Shown: positions 9,438 through 18,636, counted from the stretch's first letter. The stretch: 64,000 nt of DNA from an uncultured Armatimonadota bacterium (GCA_903927025.1 CAIYLG010000051.1:1-64000); one strand, 5' to 3'. Numbers and translations: made by a program. Notes: generated by a model not told the origin, from the sequence alone.

Positions 9438-9929
9438 CTACCGCCTCCCTATCCAGTTCACATCAATCCCCTGGGCATACAAAAGCTCCTGCAATTGCCC
9501 CACGTGCACCCCAATATGTCTGATGTTTACAAGCTGGTGGTCTAACTTCGGAATTCGATACCAATCGAAGCCGGAAGTAGGAGAATCTAGGTCCAGCGCA
9601 TCGACCCACTCGTTAACGTGATCGTAAACGAACTCCAGATACTCGATCATTTCGGCCTGAGTGAAGGTTGTTTCATTAGGTGGCAGCCCTTCCTCATCAC
9701 CTTCCCAAAGGATGCGACCGTGCCACACATTCTTCTCCCAGGGCACCATGTCATTCATGGTGGGCATTAAGTAGAGATGGGCATAGAACAGCGTGTGATA
9801 GGCGATGCGCCAAAAGGTGCGGGGGTGGATTCCCGCTGACCAAACTTCATCTGGGCACTTCTCGATGCACTGCCGAAGCATCGCCAATCCCGCCAGATAC
9901 TGACCTTTGAGTGCTGCCCGAGTCTCCAT
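9438..9929 (-). CDS. DinB-family protein
   Basis: The 163-residue protein is an all-alpha DinB/YfiT-like bundle. Metal-ligand candidates sit in AYHTLFYAH (residues ~44-51) and in HIGVHVGQLQELL near the C-terminus, where the HxxxHxxQL pattern is typical. Such proteins act as thiol-dependent S-transferases or are uncharacterised stress proteins; the reaction here cannot be told. The ATG at 9929 has no Shine-Dalgarno sequence, but TAAGAT (9936-9941, minus strand) ends 6 bases upstream, matching the leaderless pattern seen elsewhere in the window. The 163 bases between this stop and the upstream hydrolase gene hold nothing I recognise. Confidence 0.75.
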   Translation of the reverse strand: METRAALKGQYLAGLAMLRQCIEKCPDEVWSAGIHPRTFWRIAYHTLFYAHLYLMPTMNDMVPWEKNVWHGRILWEGDEEGLPPNETTFTQAEMIEYLEFVYDHVNEWVDALDLDSPTSGFDWYRIPKLDHQLVNIRHIGVHVGQLQELLYAQGIDVNWIGRR

Positions 9930-9966
9930 CGGTCGATCTTACCAAGAGAGACGCCGGATGCATCGC

Positions 9967-12900
9967 CTATTTTGCGGACGGGTCAGGCAAAGCGCTTGGC
10001 AGAACCGGATCCGTCGCGGGCACGATAAAGCGAACGGCACTGAGGCCGTAGGCGTTGCCTCCCCAATTTCCCTCGTCGGAGTCGGCCGAGATCACGACCG
10101 AGCGGATGGGCCTCTCCGGAGCCGCATTGAAGAAGTTGATTCCCGCAGAAAGCGGCGCACCGTTGGCCTGCGGAATCTGGATCCATTCGTCGTGAGTCAG
10201 CGGAAACCAAGACACACCGTCTGAAGTGCCGTAGATTCGCACCTTCTTCAGGCCGCGATTGGTGAGGTGCAATTGGTTGTGGTTCCAAATGCGAATCGCT
10301 TCTAGATAGCGGGGAGTGGAGAAATTAAACCGTACCCATGCTGGAGAAGACGGGAGCAGAGGGGCAGGCAGGCTGAAATCCTGCCGCTCTGGGGTCTGCC
10401 ACATCGTTGCCGCTCCCCCATGGTTGTCATGAAACTCGCCAATCATTCCCGAACCATCGATGAGGTGGTTGGCGGACTGGGAGTTGCTGAATTGGGAGGA
10501 GGCTCGAACCTGAACCTGGTAGGAGGGAACGGCAGAGAAGACTGGGTGGCACACAAATCGGACCGCGCTCAGTCCGTAATCGACACTTCCGTAGTTACCA
10601 TCCTTTGTGGCAGCGGCGATGATCACAGACTTGAGCAGCCAGCCCGACGAGAGCGTTGGAACCGTCTCGCAGGGTTCATTTGGGTTCCCGCTTGCTCTTG
10701 CCAATTCGGCACGACGTGTGAGCGGAGCCCACACTTTGCCGTCTGACGTGCCGTAAATGGTGAACTTGTGGAACCCTCTGTCGGTGAGATTGGCCTGGTT
10801 GTGGTTCCAGATCTCGACCGCGTCAAAGGCTCGCGGCTTGTCGAAGTTGAACCTCACCCATGCCGGGGAGGCAGGGATTCCGGGCGCTGGAACGGTACTG
10901 GCAGGATTGTCGATGGTTTGCCACATCGTGTCCGCTGGACCGCTATTATCGTGAATTCCACCATTGAGACCTGCGCCATTGATTAGATGATGAACATCCT
11001 GGGTGGGGCTGTAGGTGCTGGAAGCGATCACCTCAATTCCCTCGTTGGAAAGCGGAACGTTGATGGTTTCGAGGGCCGCGGCAGCGGACGCCTCACCAAG
11101 CCGCGCGGCACGGATGTAATAGTCCCGTGCGCGTGAGGAGTCTCGGACGACGCCATCTCGGTCCAGATATCGCTGCCCCATACGCATACATCCGAACGCA
11201 TTTCCCTGGTCTGCCAGTTTGCGGTCGTATTCTGCTCCCTGCGCAGCGACGGTGGTTGTCTTTGTCCCGGCATAGCGCTTGGTGAAGTTCGAAAGATCTT
11301 CGCCGCTAATTCCCGGTGTGTCGGAAAGGACTCTGTATGCTTCGTGCATCGAAGCCTCATCCTCTGGAGCCCCTTTGGCAAGCACGGTAAACCGGGAGAG
11401 GTTTTCCTGTAAGACTGACCAGTAGTCGTTCATCCCACCGAGGGCAGGTCCTGCCAAGCCACTCTTAGTGAATTTCGACATTGCAGGTGAATCGAAACCA
11501 CCTGCGAGGGAATTTGGATTATGAGCTCGGGCGACTTTCACAAGCACCAATCCCTTCTGAACATTGGGTGCCGAGCTGCCCAGTCGATACCAGACCTCGG
11601 GGTTGAAAGGGTTGGTGCGGATGGCATCCTGCAACAGCTTTTCTCCAAGCGTTGCCTTGGCTTTCGCGGGGAGCACGTCGAAGATTCGTGCCGAAATGCG
11701 GGTGGAGATGTAGGAATCGAGTCCCAGATTCATCGCCGTTGCCAATCCGAGGTGGTATTCGGCCCCAGCCCACCCAAATAGGTTTCGGAAGCGCATATCC
11801 TCTCGAGCGGGGTCGTCGAAGTACCAAGCCGAATAAGTCACCCGGGGACCGCCGGCAAAATCTTGCTCGACTTCAGCTTTCCAGGTTCCACCGTCGTTTT
11901 GGAAGGTCACCAGGTTCGCATGGCCAGGTTGGCCCGCTCCCATCACCGGCTTGCAAAGGGAGGCGTAGAGGTCAATCGTCGCCCGCGAAATGGGCATGCA
12001 CTGTCCGCCGTGGATCACTTGGTCCGGGACGGCGTTCCAATACCACTTTGAGGGACGCAGCATATCTGGCATTGCGGTGAGGTCATCCCGGTATGGCCCG
12101 TAGGTGTGGTACCGATCCTCACCGTGTTGTCCTTGGAACGTCTCCCAGAGATACGTCGCCTCGTCCAATGGAACGGGATGACTCAGAGGCATCAGCAGAG
12201 GCCATGGCGCTGATTCCATCGGAAACAAGGGCCAAGGCATGGAGTGTCCATCGGAACCGGGAGTACTTGCTGGTCGAGATTCGTAAACCTTGACGAGATG
12301 CTTGAGCCAATCAATGCAGTTAGGATCCGGGGTCCTACCGTTGGGCCGCTTCCCCATCTCGATCATCGCATTCTTGAGGCGCTCGCCGAACGCAGTGGTT
12401 TTCCCGATCTCATCGAGGTACTGCTTTTCCACTTGGATGCCTGCAAGTGCTGCTTTGAGCTTTAGCTGAACTTCGGGCTTTTCAAACAAATCGCTGGGAG
12501 AGCAGTTGCGAACCTGCATAAACTCAACTAGGTGAGAAATGAACTGCTTCTCACCCTGAGTTCGTGGGCGGTGAACTGGCTCGTATGCCCAAATCGGTGT
12601 CTGATTCTCGCGCCCAATTCCGTCGCCAGGGTCAAACTCGACTCCATGGATGCGGCGGGCCACAGAGATGCCAATCGCCAGGTTTCGGTACTTCGCGGTG
12701 AAGCCGGCTCCCATCTCCTTGCGAAGGATGTCGTAGTTTTGCAGGATGCTCGGATCGGGCGGGTAGACGGACGCTGAAACTGCCTCTCTCAATTGGGCGT
12801 CGGAGGCAACATCGGACATTGTCGCTTCCGAAACGGAGCGCTGCTTTAGCTGAAGGTTCTTGAGGATCGTGCCCCAGCACCAGTCGAGGTATGCCTTCTT

Positions 12901-13089
12901 GAGAGCGGGGCTGAGACTTCCATCGCTGGACTTAAGCTGGGGGGTCAACCGCAGCAGACATTCTTTCGAGAGCGCATCCGCACCATCGTCAGGCTTTAGG
13001 TCAACGGGTAACTGCGAGTATCCGGACGCGTAAACGCAGGCCAGCAGACCGAGGGAAGCCGCCGCTTTACGCGTGGAAAAATCAGGCAT
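9967..13089 (-). CDS. Large secreted protein with Sel1 repeat and two discoidin-like domains
   Basis: About 1040 residues with a signal peptide (ASLGLLACVYASGYSQ). The N-terminal ~600 residues match no family I recognise. They contain a possible papain/transglutaminase-like pair: Cys364 in GGQCMPISRATIDLYASL and His390 in GAGQPGHANLV. Residues ~620-680 look like a Sel1/TPR unit (GNAFGCMRMGQRYLDRDG, ARDYYIRAARLGEA). Then come two related beta-sandwich domains (~683-840 and ~850-1025), each with HHLINGxG/NHLIDGSGM, TMWQT, PAWVRFNF, IWNHNQ..LTxRG and IYGTSDG; these resemble F5/8C discoidin carbohydrate-binding modules. A role in binding or processing extracellular polymers is inferred. ATG 13089 is chosen; a TTG directly before it is the alternative. 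Confidence 0.65.
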   Translation of the reverse strand: MPDFSTRKAAASLGLLACVYASGYSQLPVDLKPDDGADALSKECLLRLTPQLKSSDGSLSPALKKAYLDWCWGTILKNLQLKQRSVSEATMSDVASDAQLREAVSASVYPPDPSILQNYDILRKEMGAGFTAKYRNLAIGISVARRIHGVEFDPGDGIGRENQTPIWAYEPVHRPRTQGEKQFISHLVEFMQVRNCSPSDLFEKPEVQLKLKAALAGIQVEKQYLDEIGKTTAFGERLKNAMIEMGKRPNGRTPDPNCIDWLKHLVKVYESRPASTPGSDGHSMPWPLFPMESAPWPLLMPLSHPVPLDEATYLWETFQGQHGEDRYHTYGPYRDDLTAMPDMLRPSKWYWNAVPDQVIHGGQCMPISRATIDLYASLCKPVMGAGQPGHANLVTFQNDGGTWKAEVEQDFAGGPRVTYSAWYFDDPAREDMRFRNLFGWAGAEYHLGLATAMNLGLDSYISTRISARIFDVLPAKAKATLGEKLLQDAIRTNPFNPEVWYRLGSSAPNVQKGLVLVKVARAHNPNSLAGGFDSPAMSKFTKSGLAGPALGGMNDYWSVLQENLSRFTVLAKGAPEDEASMHEAYRVLSDTPGISGEDLSNFTKRYAGTKTTTVAAQGAEYDRKLADQGNAFGCMRMGQRYLDRDGVVRDSSRARDYYIRAARLGEASAAAALETINVPLSNEGIEVIASSTYSPTQDVHHLINGAGLNGGIHDNSGPADTMWQTIDNPASTVPAPGIPASPAWVRFNFDKPRAFDAVEIWNHNQANLTDRGFHKFTIYGTSDGKVWAPLTRRAELARASGNPNEPCETVPTLSSGWLLKSVIIAAATKDGNYGSVDYGLSAVRFVCHPVFSAVPSYQVQVRASSQFSNSQSANHLIDGSGMIGEFHDNHGGAATMWQTPERQDFSLPAPLLPSSPAWVRFNFSTPRYLEAIRIWNHNQLHLTNRGLKKVRIYGTSDGVSWFPLTHDEWIQIPQANGAPLSAGINFFNAAPERPIRSVVISADSDEGNWGGNAYGLSAVRFIVPATDPVLPSALPDPSAK

Positions 13090-13143
13090 CAACCATTTAA
13101 CGGCTGATCCACCCCCTAAGTTCGTCTGAATCTGGTTGAGAGC

Positions 13144-13392
13144 CTAATCTTGTCCAGATTCCACCTTGCTGATCTCAGCCTTCTTCTGCTCTGCAGGCAT
13201 GGCCGACCGCTTGATTGCCGCAATCTTGTCTTCCTTAGTCCAATGCTTGGGAGAACTAGGGGGAGTTGGCGTGTGGAAAACCGCTGCGTTGGCGGGCCTT
13301 TCCGTTGAAGAGCTGCCGCACCCTGTCACGGCTATGCCAGTTGCAATCATCAAGCCGAGCGCCGTTGCTGTCTTCACGTTACTGATCTTCAT
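13144..13392 (-). CDS. Small lipoprotein
   Basis: The ATG at 13392 is chosen because GAGGAA lies 9 bases upstream and because it gives a proper lipoprotein signal: MKISNVKTATALG, a hydrophobic stretch, then the lipobox AVTG|C. The mature part is ~60 residues, with a Pro-rich linker and a charged helix (WTKEDKIAAIKRSAMPAEQKKAEISKVESG). Its function is unknown. It lies 54 bases upstream of the large discoidin-like protein on the same strand and may be co-transcribed with it. Confidence 0.7.
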   Translation of the reverse strand: MKISNVKTATALGLMIATGIAVTGCGSSSTERPANAAVFHTPTPPSSPKHWTKEDKIAAIKRSAMPAEQKKAEISKVESGQD

Positions 13393-13473
13393 CTTCTTGT
13401 CTTCCTCACTGTCCGCCTCGTGAGAGTCCAAAGTTCACCTGTGTGAATTGTCACCGTAAATTTATTGGCTCAC

Positions 13474-13502
13474 TTGGCAGATTCGAAATCCTATGATACA
13501 AT
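13474..13502 (+). promoter_or_regulatory. Strong sigma-70-type promoter for a leaderless lacI-type gene
   Basis: TTGGCA (13474-13479), a 17-base spacer and TACAAT (13497-13502) each match the consensus at five of six positions. The -10 element ends 6 bases before the GTG at 13509, so transcription should begin at the start codon. An inverted repeat TGTAC-N9-GTACA (13510-13528) follows at once and could be an autoregulatory operator. Confidence 0.6.
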
Positions 13503-13508
13503 GATCAC

Positions 13509-14546
13509 GTGTACAGAACACGCGTACATTCACCAAAAAGCACAAGACCAACCCGTGATGATGTGGCGAAGGCCGCAAACATTTCAGGGGCTACGGTTTC
13601 GCGTGTTCTAAGTGGAAGAACAGATATCTCCATCTCGGAGGAGGCGCGCGCCAAGGTTCTGGAGGCGGCGAAGAGTCTCGGCTATCAGCCCAATCGAATG
13701 GCTCGAGCGCTTGTGACCGGCCGCACGGGGTTAGTCGGCGTTTGGATGTCTCTTCATTACTCGCGGTACCGAAGCCAAGTTCTGGATCGGATGAGAGCCT
13801 TGCTGGGTCAAACCGAACTTGCAATGGCGGTCACGGACATTGACGAGGAGTACAGCTGGGACCATTCGTTTGACCGTGCGCTTCGCATGCCGGTTGAGGG
13901 GATCATCGCTTTTGATGCTGAGAAATCTGTAGAAGCATTCGCCAAGAATTCAGACCGACTCGCACCTAGGATGCCGTTTGTCAGCATGGGTGCCTACTGG
14001 GCCCATGAGAAGAGCTACGTAGGCATTGACCTGAGATCGGGCGCTGAAGCTGCTATGGACCACCTGCTCGGTACGGGTCGAAGGCATGTTGCATTCATGG
14101 CGCCTGCCAACTCCGGCCTTCTCCTGCGCGGAGCTCGTGCCGAATCCTATCAAGAAAGGATGCGGGATAGTGGTCTGCCGACTAGGGTGCTCGCCGCCGA
14201 GGGTGTTCGAATGGATTCGGTGATGCAGACGCTTTCTGACGCGATTGCAACCGATCCGAAATTGGACGCGATCCTCTGCATGAACGACGATCTCGCCATT
14301 TACACCGTGTTTGCCCTCCAGAAAATGGGCATTCGGCCCGGACTTGACATCGCGGTCGTCGGCTTTGACGGCATCGATGAAGCTGAACAGTGTCCGTGTC
14401 CAATCACAACCGTGAGCCAGCCAGCCTCGCAGATGTGCTCCCTCGCCATCGAATTCCTCAATGCGCAGATGGAGGACCCATCTGCCGAACCCCAACAGAT
14501 TGTTCTCCAGCCCACACTCGTCATTCGAAGTTCTTCGATGGCGTGA
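13509..14546 (+). CDS. LacI-family transcriptional regulator (cassette 1)
   Basis: The protein has 345 residues. Residues ~15-70 form the LacI DNA-binding head (RPTRDDVAKAANISGATVSRVLSGR, then YQPNRMARAL with the hinge helix and its minor-groove Leu). Residues ~75-340 form a periplasmic-binding-protein-like sensor domain, which usually binds a sugar or nucleoside. The GTG start at 13509 leaves a 12-residue extension ahead of the head; no Shine-Dalgarno sequence is present and the promoter implies a leaderless transcript. The next gene, 95 bases downstream, encodes a pseudopilin, and an alpha-galactosidase-like gene follows. A galactoside or related oligosaccharide is therefore a reasonable guess for the effector, by context only. 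Confidence 0.88.
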   Translation: MYRTRVHSPKSTRPTRDDVAKAANISGATVSRVLSGRTDISISEEARAKVLEAAKSLGYQPNRMARALVTGRTGLVGVWMSLHYSRYRSQVLDRMRALLGQTELAMAVTDIDEEYSWDHSFDRALRMPVEGIIAFDAEKSVEAFAKNSDRLAPRMPFVSMGAYWAHEKSYVGIDLRSGAEAAMDHLLGTGRRHVAFMAPANSGLLLRGARAESYQERMRDSGLPTRVLAAEGVRMDSVMQTLSDAIATDPKLDAILCMNDDLAIYTVFALQKMGIRPGLDIAVVGFDGIDEAEQCPCPITTVSQPASQMCSLAIEFLNAQMEDPSAEPQQIVLQPTLVIRSSSMA

Positions 14547-14641
14547 GCCTAAGCATCCCACTCTAATCTCCGTAAGAGTCTCTCATTCGCAATCATTCCG
14601 TCTCGGAGGACGGATTCCCGACCAAAGAGGGTCAGAAATTA

Positions 14642-15544
14642 ATGAATCGAAGAGCATTCACACTCATAGAGCTGCTTGTCGTCATCGCGATTATCGCGAT
14701 TCTCGCCGCTATCCTATTCCCCGTGTTCGCCCAGGCAAAGCAGGCCGCGAAGCGAACCCAAGACGTATCCAACCTCAAGAACCTCACTCTCGGCGTCATC
14801 ATGTACTCCGGGGACTACGATGACACCGCCTGCCCCATCATGGCTGGCTATTGGGACGATCCTCGGTATCAACTGATTCTCTGGAAGGATGAAGTCCTGC
14901 CGTACATCAAGAGCGGTGGTAAGCCGGTCAAGGCTGATGGATCGGCCTACTCTGGCACGTCTAATCAGAATGGTGGGATCTTCGCTTCTCCAACCTGGTC
15001 AGGCTCTTGGGCCGTATTGCAGGACGGCGAAGGGCCGAATCTGTACGGAGACACCACCACCCGATTCCCTCGATCCTACTCGCTGAACGCCAGTGCAGGA
15101 ATGAACGAAGGGATGGGCGGCACCAACGACTCCGGATTTTGGCCCTGGGTTGAAAACTGGTCCTGGAATCCGCTCAGCAACCGCGGCGGTTCTGGAATCA
15201 TGACGGCTCTTACCAATCCCGCAGGCACGATGATGATCAGCGGCACCGAAGACCCGTATCCCAACATCTACCCTCAGCAACTGTGCTACGGATGCAGCTA
15301 TAACGGTCAGCCAGCCAACTCCTGCGCAGACAATGATCCCAGTCTCACCGTTATTCGTAGCGTAGGCAACGCATTTATGAACATGAGCTTCTTTGATGGT
15401 CACGTGAAGAATGTGAATGGCTACAAGTCTCTGACGGATGACGTGTGGGACGAATTCCAGGCTCCTGGCTATAATCAGCCGGGCTGGCCAGGTCGGCAGC
15501 AGATTGCGTCGTATATGCAGGGTTACAAGGAGTGGAACCCCTAA
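14642..15544 (+). CDS. DUF1559-type pseudopilin (cassette 1)
   Basis: This 300-residue protein has a class III (type IV pilin-like) leader: MNRRA then [20 protein letters not shown] with Glu at +5. The residue before the cleavage point is Ala, where Gly is usual; prepilin peptidases tolerate Ala. The following [11 protein letters not shown] is typical of Armatimonadota pseudopilins. The globular part ends with the [11 protein letters not shown] motif characteristic of the DUF1559 / H-X9-DG family, although the His of the full motif is not evident. These proteins insert in the inner membrane and are thought to serve type II-like secretion or surface structures. An AGAGGG stretch 10 bases before the ATG is the likely ribosome site. 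It follows the LacI gene on the same strand. Confidence 0.85.
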   Translation: MNRRAFTLIELLVVIAIIAILAAILFPVFAQAKQAAKRTQDVSNLKNLTLGVIMYSGDYDDTACPIMAGYWDDPRYQLILWKDEVLPYIKSGGKPVKADGSAYSGTSNQNGGIFASPTWSGSWAVLQDGEGPNLYGDTTTRFPRSYSLNASAGMNEGMGGTNDSGFWPWVENWSWNPLSNRGGSGIMTALTNPAGTMMISGTEDPYPNIYPQQLCYGCSYNGQPANSCADNDPSLTVIRSVGNAFMNMSFFDGHVKNVNGYKSLTDDVWDEFQAPGYNQPGWPGRQQIASYMQGYKEWNP

Positions 15545-15560
15545 CATTTTCGATGCAATA

Positions 15561-15589
15561 GGGTCCTGCTCTCACCCCGGGTGGGACCC
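15561..15589 (+). terminator. Hairpin after pseudopilin gene
   Basis: GGGTCC (15561-15566) pairs with GGACCC (15584-15589), and CACCC pairs with GGGTG inside, with a bulge between. It begins 16 bases after the pseudopilin stop. The downstream sequence has only a weak T-rich tract, so it may attenuate rather than fully terminate. Confidence 0.35.
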
Positions 15590-15618
15590 ACTTCTTAGCC
15601 TGCTCCGGCAAAAACTAA

Positions 15619-17661
15619 ATGGTCACGACCGTTCTCTGCTTGCTTGCCTCCCAAGCGATTCACGTCCAGAAAGCTTCAGATCGCTTCATTTGCTCAAACG
15701 GACTGGTGAAGCTCACCATTCAAAAATCGGGTTCCTACTCTGTCGAGTGGCCGGGCGGCACGAGTCTCCGTCGCCTGTACAGTGAGGCGGTGATAGATGG
15801 AAAGTGGAACGTCAAGGTTTCCAACTATCCGGTTCACCTCTCTTCAGCTGGGGATCTGCGTAAGGTCTCTGATACGCTGGGGCGCGGAATTCAGCTCACC
15901 ATTCATCATCTTGCGCAGGGTGGGCCAGAACTGGAACAGCAGTTTTGGATCTATGAATCCAAACCGGAGGTCTTTGTCCGGGTTGATATCCGAAGCGACA
16001 AACCGATCTCCTCAAACAGCATTTCTCCAATCGTCGCCGATTCACCGGTGACGCTTCCCAAATCCTCATCCCTCCAGTCTCTGTTTGTCCCTTATGACAA
16101 TGACGGATATGCCCGCTTTCGATCAGATGCGTGGAAGGAGGCATCGCCCAGTTCGGAAGTTGGAGCTCTGTACGACGACTCATCGCGCAGCGGAATTGTC
16201 ATCGGCTCGATCGATCACGACACTTGGAAGTCTGGAGTCCGAATGGGAAATCGCGGCGGTCCATTAAATCAAGGGCTCCGCGCGTTTGCGGGGTTCACCA
16301 GCTCCTACACGCACGACTCTCAGCCTCACGGATCTTTATCCGGCAAAGAGATCCACTCCCCCCGGTTCTCGATTGGATGCTATGCAGACTGGCGAACGGG
16401 AATGGAGCGATATGGAGAACTGAATGGAAGGGTCTCCCCACCTGTGGACTGGAAGGGTGGGGTTCCGTTCGGGTGGAGTTCTTGGTCTGGTCACAAGACA
16501 CAGCTAAGCGCGCCTGATGCTGCCGCAGCAACGGATTTCATTAAATGGCAGGTTCCAAATCTTCGATCTGGCGGTACCGCCTTCATCAATCTCGATTCGT
16601 TTTGGGACAACCTCACTAAGGAGCAGAGACAGGAGTTTGTCCGCCACGCCCACTCTCTCGGGCTCAAAGCTGGAATCTACTACACCCCGTTTACGGCATG
16701 GGGCAAGCTTACGGATTCGGTTGACGGCACCAAAGACACGTACGACGATATTGTGCTCAAAGATGGGCATGGGAATCCATTGCCACGCCTAGATGGCGGT
16801 TACCCTATCGACCCAACACACCCTGCCGCTTTGGCTCGAATTGATCGGGAACTCGCCACTTTTGTCGCCGAAGGCTACGACTTCGTGAAGCTGGATTTTC
16901 TGACACACGGTGCCTTGGAAGGCGAGCACCACAACAGCCAGATTCACACGGGAACTCAGGCTTATTCCCTTGGGATGCACCACATTGTTGAGCGGCTGTC
17001 GCCTAAAGTCGCCGGCCGACCCATCTTTATCGCTCTCAGCATCGCTCCTGTGTTCCCATCCGGCCTGGGTCACAGTCGACGGATTTCCTGCGACATCTTT
17101 GCCAACATTGGAGCCACCGAGTACCTCCTCAACTCATCTGCCTACGGCTGGTGGGAAGGTGGGCGACTGTACGCCTTCACCGATGCGGACAGCAGTTCCG
17201 TCTATCAACCTCTTGGTGAGCCTGCTGTCTCAATGGAAGAGTCTTTCAGCCGCTTGACGGCCAGCGTAATAACTGGCGGCATCGCTATCGATGGTGACAA
17301 TCTGAAGGACTCCCAAGGTCGTGCCCGGGTAAAGCAAGTTTTCTCACACCCCGAGGTCCTTGACCTTGCACGCAAGGCGATCTCGTTTCGACCGGTCAAC
17401 GCTGATACAGGAAATCGAGCGGGCACCCTCTTTCAGTGGCTGGACACCCGTTCAGGCGATTGCTACTTAGCGGTCTTCAACGTTGAAAAGTCGGCCCAGC
17501 GAGTGGTTTACGTCCCTCCCTCAAGGATAGGGCTCCGCGCCGACGGCAGATGGGAAGTTCATGACCTCTGGACGGGCGAGAATAGCGGTTTTGCGGGAAC
17601 GCTGGCGCTAATTCTGCCACCGAAAACCTGCCGTCTCATAAGACTTCACCATCACCGGTGA
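15619..17661 (+). CDS. GH36/clan GH-D alpha-galactosidase-like glycoside hydrolase
   Basis: The 680-residue protein has an N-terminal beta-supersandwich (~20-250), a TIM barrel (~260-580) and a C-terminal beta-domain (~590-680), the GH36 arrangement. The predicted nucleophile is Asp426 in YDFVKLDFLTHG, and the predicted acid/base is Asp492 in SRRISCDIFANIG. PFGWSSWSGHK at the barrel start and GLKAGIYYTPF also fit. It probably hydrolyses alpha-galactosides; close relatives act on other alpha-linked sugars, so the exact substrate is open. The first ~15 residues (MVTTVLCLLASQAIHV) resemble a signal peptide lacking basic residues. It follows the LacI and pseudopilin genes on the same strand and may be controlled by that regulator. 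Confidence 0.8.
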   Translation: MVTTVLCLLASQAIHVQKASDRFICSNGLVKLTIQKSGSYSVEWPGGTSLRRLYSEAVIDGKWNVKVSNYPVHLSSAGDLRKVSDTLGRGIQLTIHHLAQGGPELEQQFWIYESKPEVFVRVDIRSDKPISSNSISPIVADSPVTLPKSSSLQSLFVPYDNDGYARFRSDAWKEASPSSEVGALYDDSSRSGIVIGSIDHDTWKSGVRMGNRGGPLNQGLRAFAGFTSSYTHDSQPHGSLSGKEIHSPRFSIGCYADWRTGMERYGELNGRVSPPVDWKGGVPFGWSSWSGHKTQLSAPDAAAATDFIKWQVPNLRSGGTAFINLDSFWDNLTKEQRQEFVRHAHSLGLKAGIYYTPFTAWGKLTDSVDGTKDTYDDIVLKDGHGNPLPRLDGGYPIDPTHPAALARIDRELATFVAEGYDFVKLDFLTHGALEGEHHNSQIHTGTQAYSLGMHHIVERLSPKVAGRPIFIALSIAPVFPSGLGHSRRISCDIFANIGATEYLLNSSAYGWWEGGRLYAFTDADSSSVYQPLGEPAVSMEESFSRLTASVITGGIAIDGDNLKDSQGRARVKQVFSHPEVLDLARKAISFRPVNADTGNRAGTLFQWLDTRSGDCYLAVFNVEKSAQRVVYVPPSRIGLRADGRWEVHDLWTGENSGFAGTLALILPPKTCRLIRLHHHR

Positions 17662-17663
17662 AG
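17644..17663 (+). terminator. Hairpin at the end of the glycosidase gene
   Basis: CTTCACC (17644-17650) and GGTGAAG (17657-17663) form a perfect 7-bp stem with a 6-base loop that spans the stop codon. No T-tract follows, so terminator function is uncertain. Confidence 0.35.
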
Positions 17664-17680
17664 GCCCGCTAAACTACGGT

Positions 17681-18145
17681 ATGTCCGTCCCCAGACAGAT
17701 CGTCGCCGCTAGTGGAACATGGAAGGGCCGCTCGAAGCTCCACCTTTCGTGGCTCCCAGAAGATCAGCGCATTAGTGAGTCGGACTCAGAACTTCAAGTG
17801 CAGATCGACTTCCAGGTCACGTACGCCACCCTAAGTTACTCATGGATCTATCAAGGAAATCGCCAGGAGGGCATCATGTTGATCGCAGGGAAACCTGATG
17901 CTGGTGAGGTTCAAATAGCCTGGTGCGACTCTTGGCACCAAAACTCCGCTGTTCTGCATCTTCACGGAGAACCCACGGAAACCGGAATCAAAACGAAGGG
18001 AACCTATGCAGCGGAAGGCGAAATCTGGGGCTGGACCATCACTCTCAATCTAACTGGGGACGTTCTCTACCTTGAGATGGAAAATGTAACTCCTAATGGA
18101 GAGGCCGAGTGGGCTGTTCGCGGCGAATACCTTCGGTCAAGCTGA
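17681..18145 (+). CDS. Conserved hypothetical protein, DUF1579-like
   Basis: This 154-residue cytoplasmic protein has no signal peptide. The predominantly beta pattern (GTWKGRSKL, ATLSYSWIYQGNRQEG, IAWCDSWHQNSAVLHLHGE, GWTITLN) resembles calycin-like DUF1579 relatives that bind small hydrophobic ligands or heme; I am not certain of the family. A TAAACT ends 5 bases before the ATG (17670-17675). The GNAT gene starts 8 bases after this stop, so the two probably form a small operon. Confidence 0.6.
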   Translation: MSVPRQIVAASGTWKGRSKLHLSWLPEDQRISESDSELQVQIDFQVTYATLSYSWIYQGNRQEGIMLIAGKPDAGEVQIAWCDSWHQNSAVLHLHGEPTETGIKTKGTYAAEGEIWGWTITLNLTGDVLYLEMENVTPNGEAEWAVRGEYLRSS

Positions 18146-18152
18146 ACAAACA

Positions 18153-18569
18153 ATGTCATTCCGATACACCACGAACCCTCAAGAAGTCGACTGGACTCAA
18201 CTCAAAGCCGTCCTTATGGCCGATGACTTCTGCAATGGCCGTACGCCGGATGAATACCGCCGGTCGGCTGAAGGGAGCCATCTCAACATCTATGTGTGGG
18301 ATGGCGACACGATCATCGGCAATGGTCGGATCCTATCAGATGGAGTCTGCAATGCCTACATCGTGGACATCTGGACAGCGACGCCGTTTCGCAGGCAGGG
18401 CATTGGTGGTGAGATCGTTCGGCTGCTCTGCGAGTCCGTTCCCGGCCAGCATGTCTATCTTCAGACAGATGATGCCTTTGAATTCTACGCCGCCTGTGGC
18501 TTCTCAAGGCACGACTTTGGATTGGCCCGGGTCGTAGGGACATGGCTCAATCGAGAGCCCGCTTCTTGA
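18153..18569 (+). CDS. GNAT-family N-acetyltransferase
   Basis: A 138-residue GNAT domain. The acetyl-CoA-binding motif A is visible as IVDIWTATPFRRQGIGGEIVRLL (R-R-Q-G-I-G pyrophosphate loop), followed by VYLQTDDAFEFYAACGF, the usual last strand and helix. The ATG at 18153 is chosen over an in-frame ATG at 18096 because the longer form would overlap the preceding gene by 50 bases and adds no family sequence. The substrate is unknown; single-domain GNATs of this size act on amines, amino acids, peptides or antibiotics. Confidence 0.8.
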   Translation: MSFRYTTNPQEVDWTQLKAVLMADDFCNGRTPDEYRRSAEGSHLNIYVWDGDTIIGNGRILSDGVCNAYIVDIWTATPFRRQGIGGEIVRLLCESVPGQHVYLQTDDAFEFYAACGFSRHDFGLARVVGTWLNREPAS

Positions 18570-18636
18570 GAGAAAACCCTTCTACTTAGCCCATGTGGGC
18601 TCCAAGATATTTTTCCTAAAACCTCTTGTCGAATTT

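Noticed and set aside
18096-18152. Longer N-terminus of the GNAT gene
   Set aside because: It would overlap the upstream gene by 50 bases and adds no acetyltransferase sequence.
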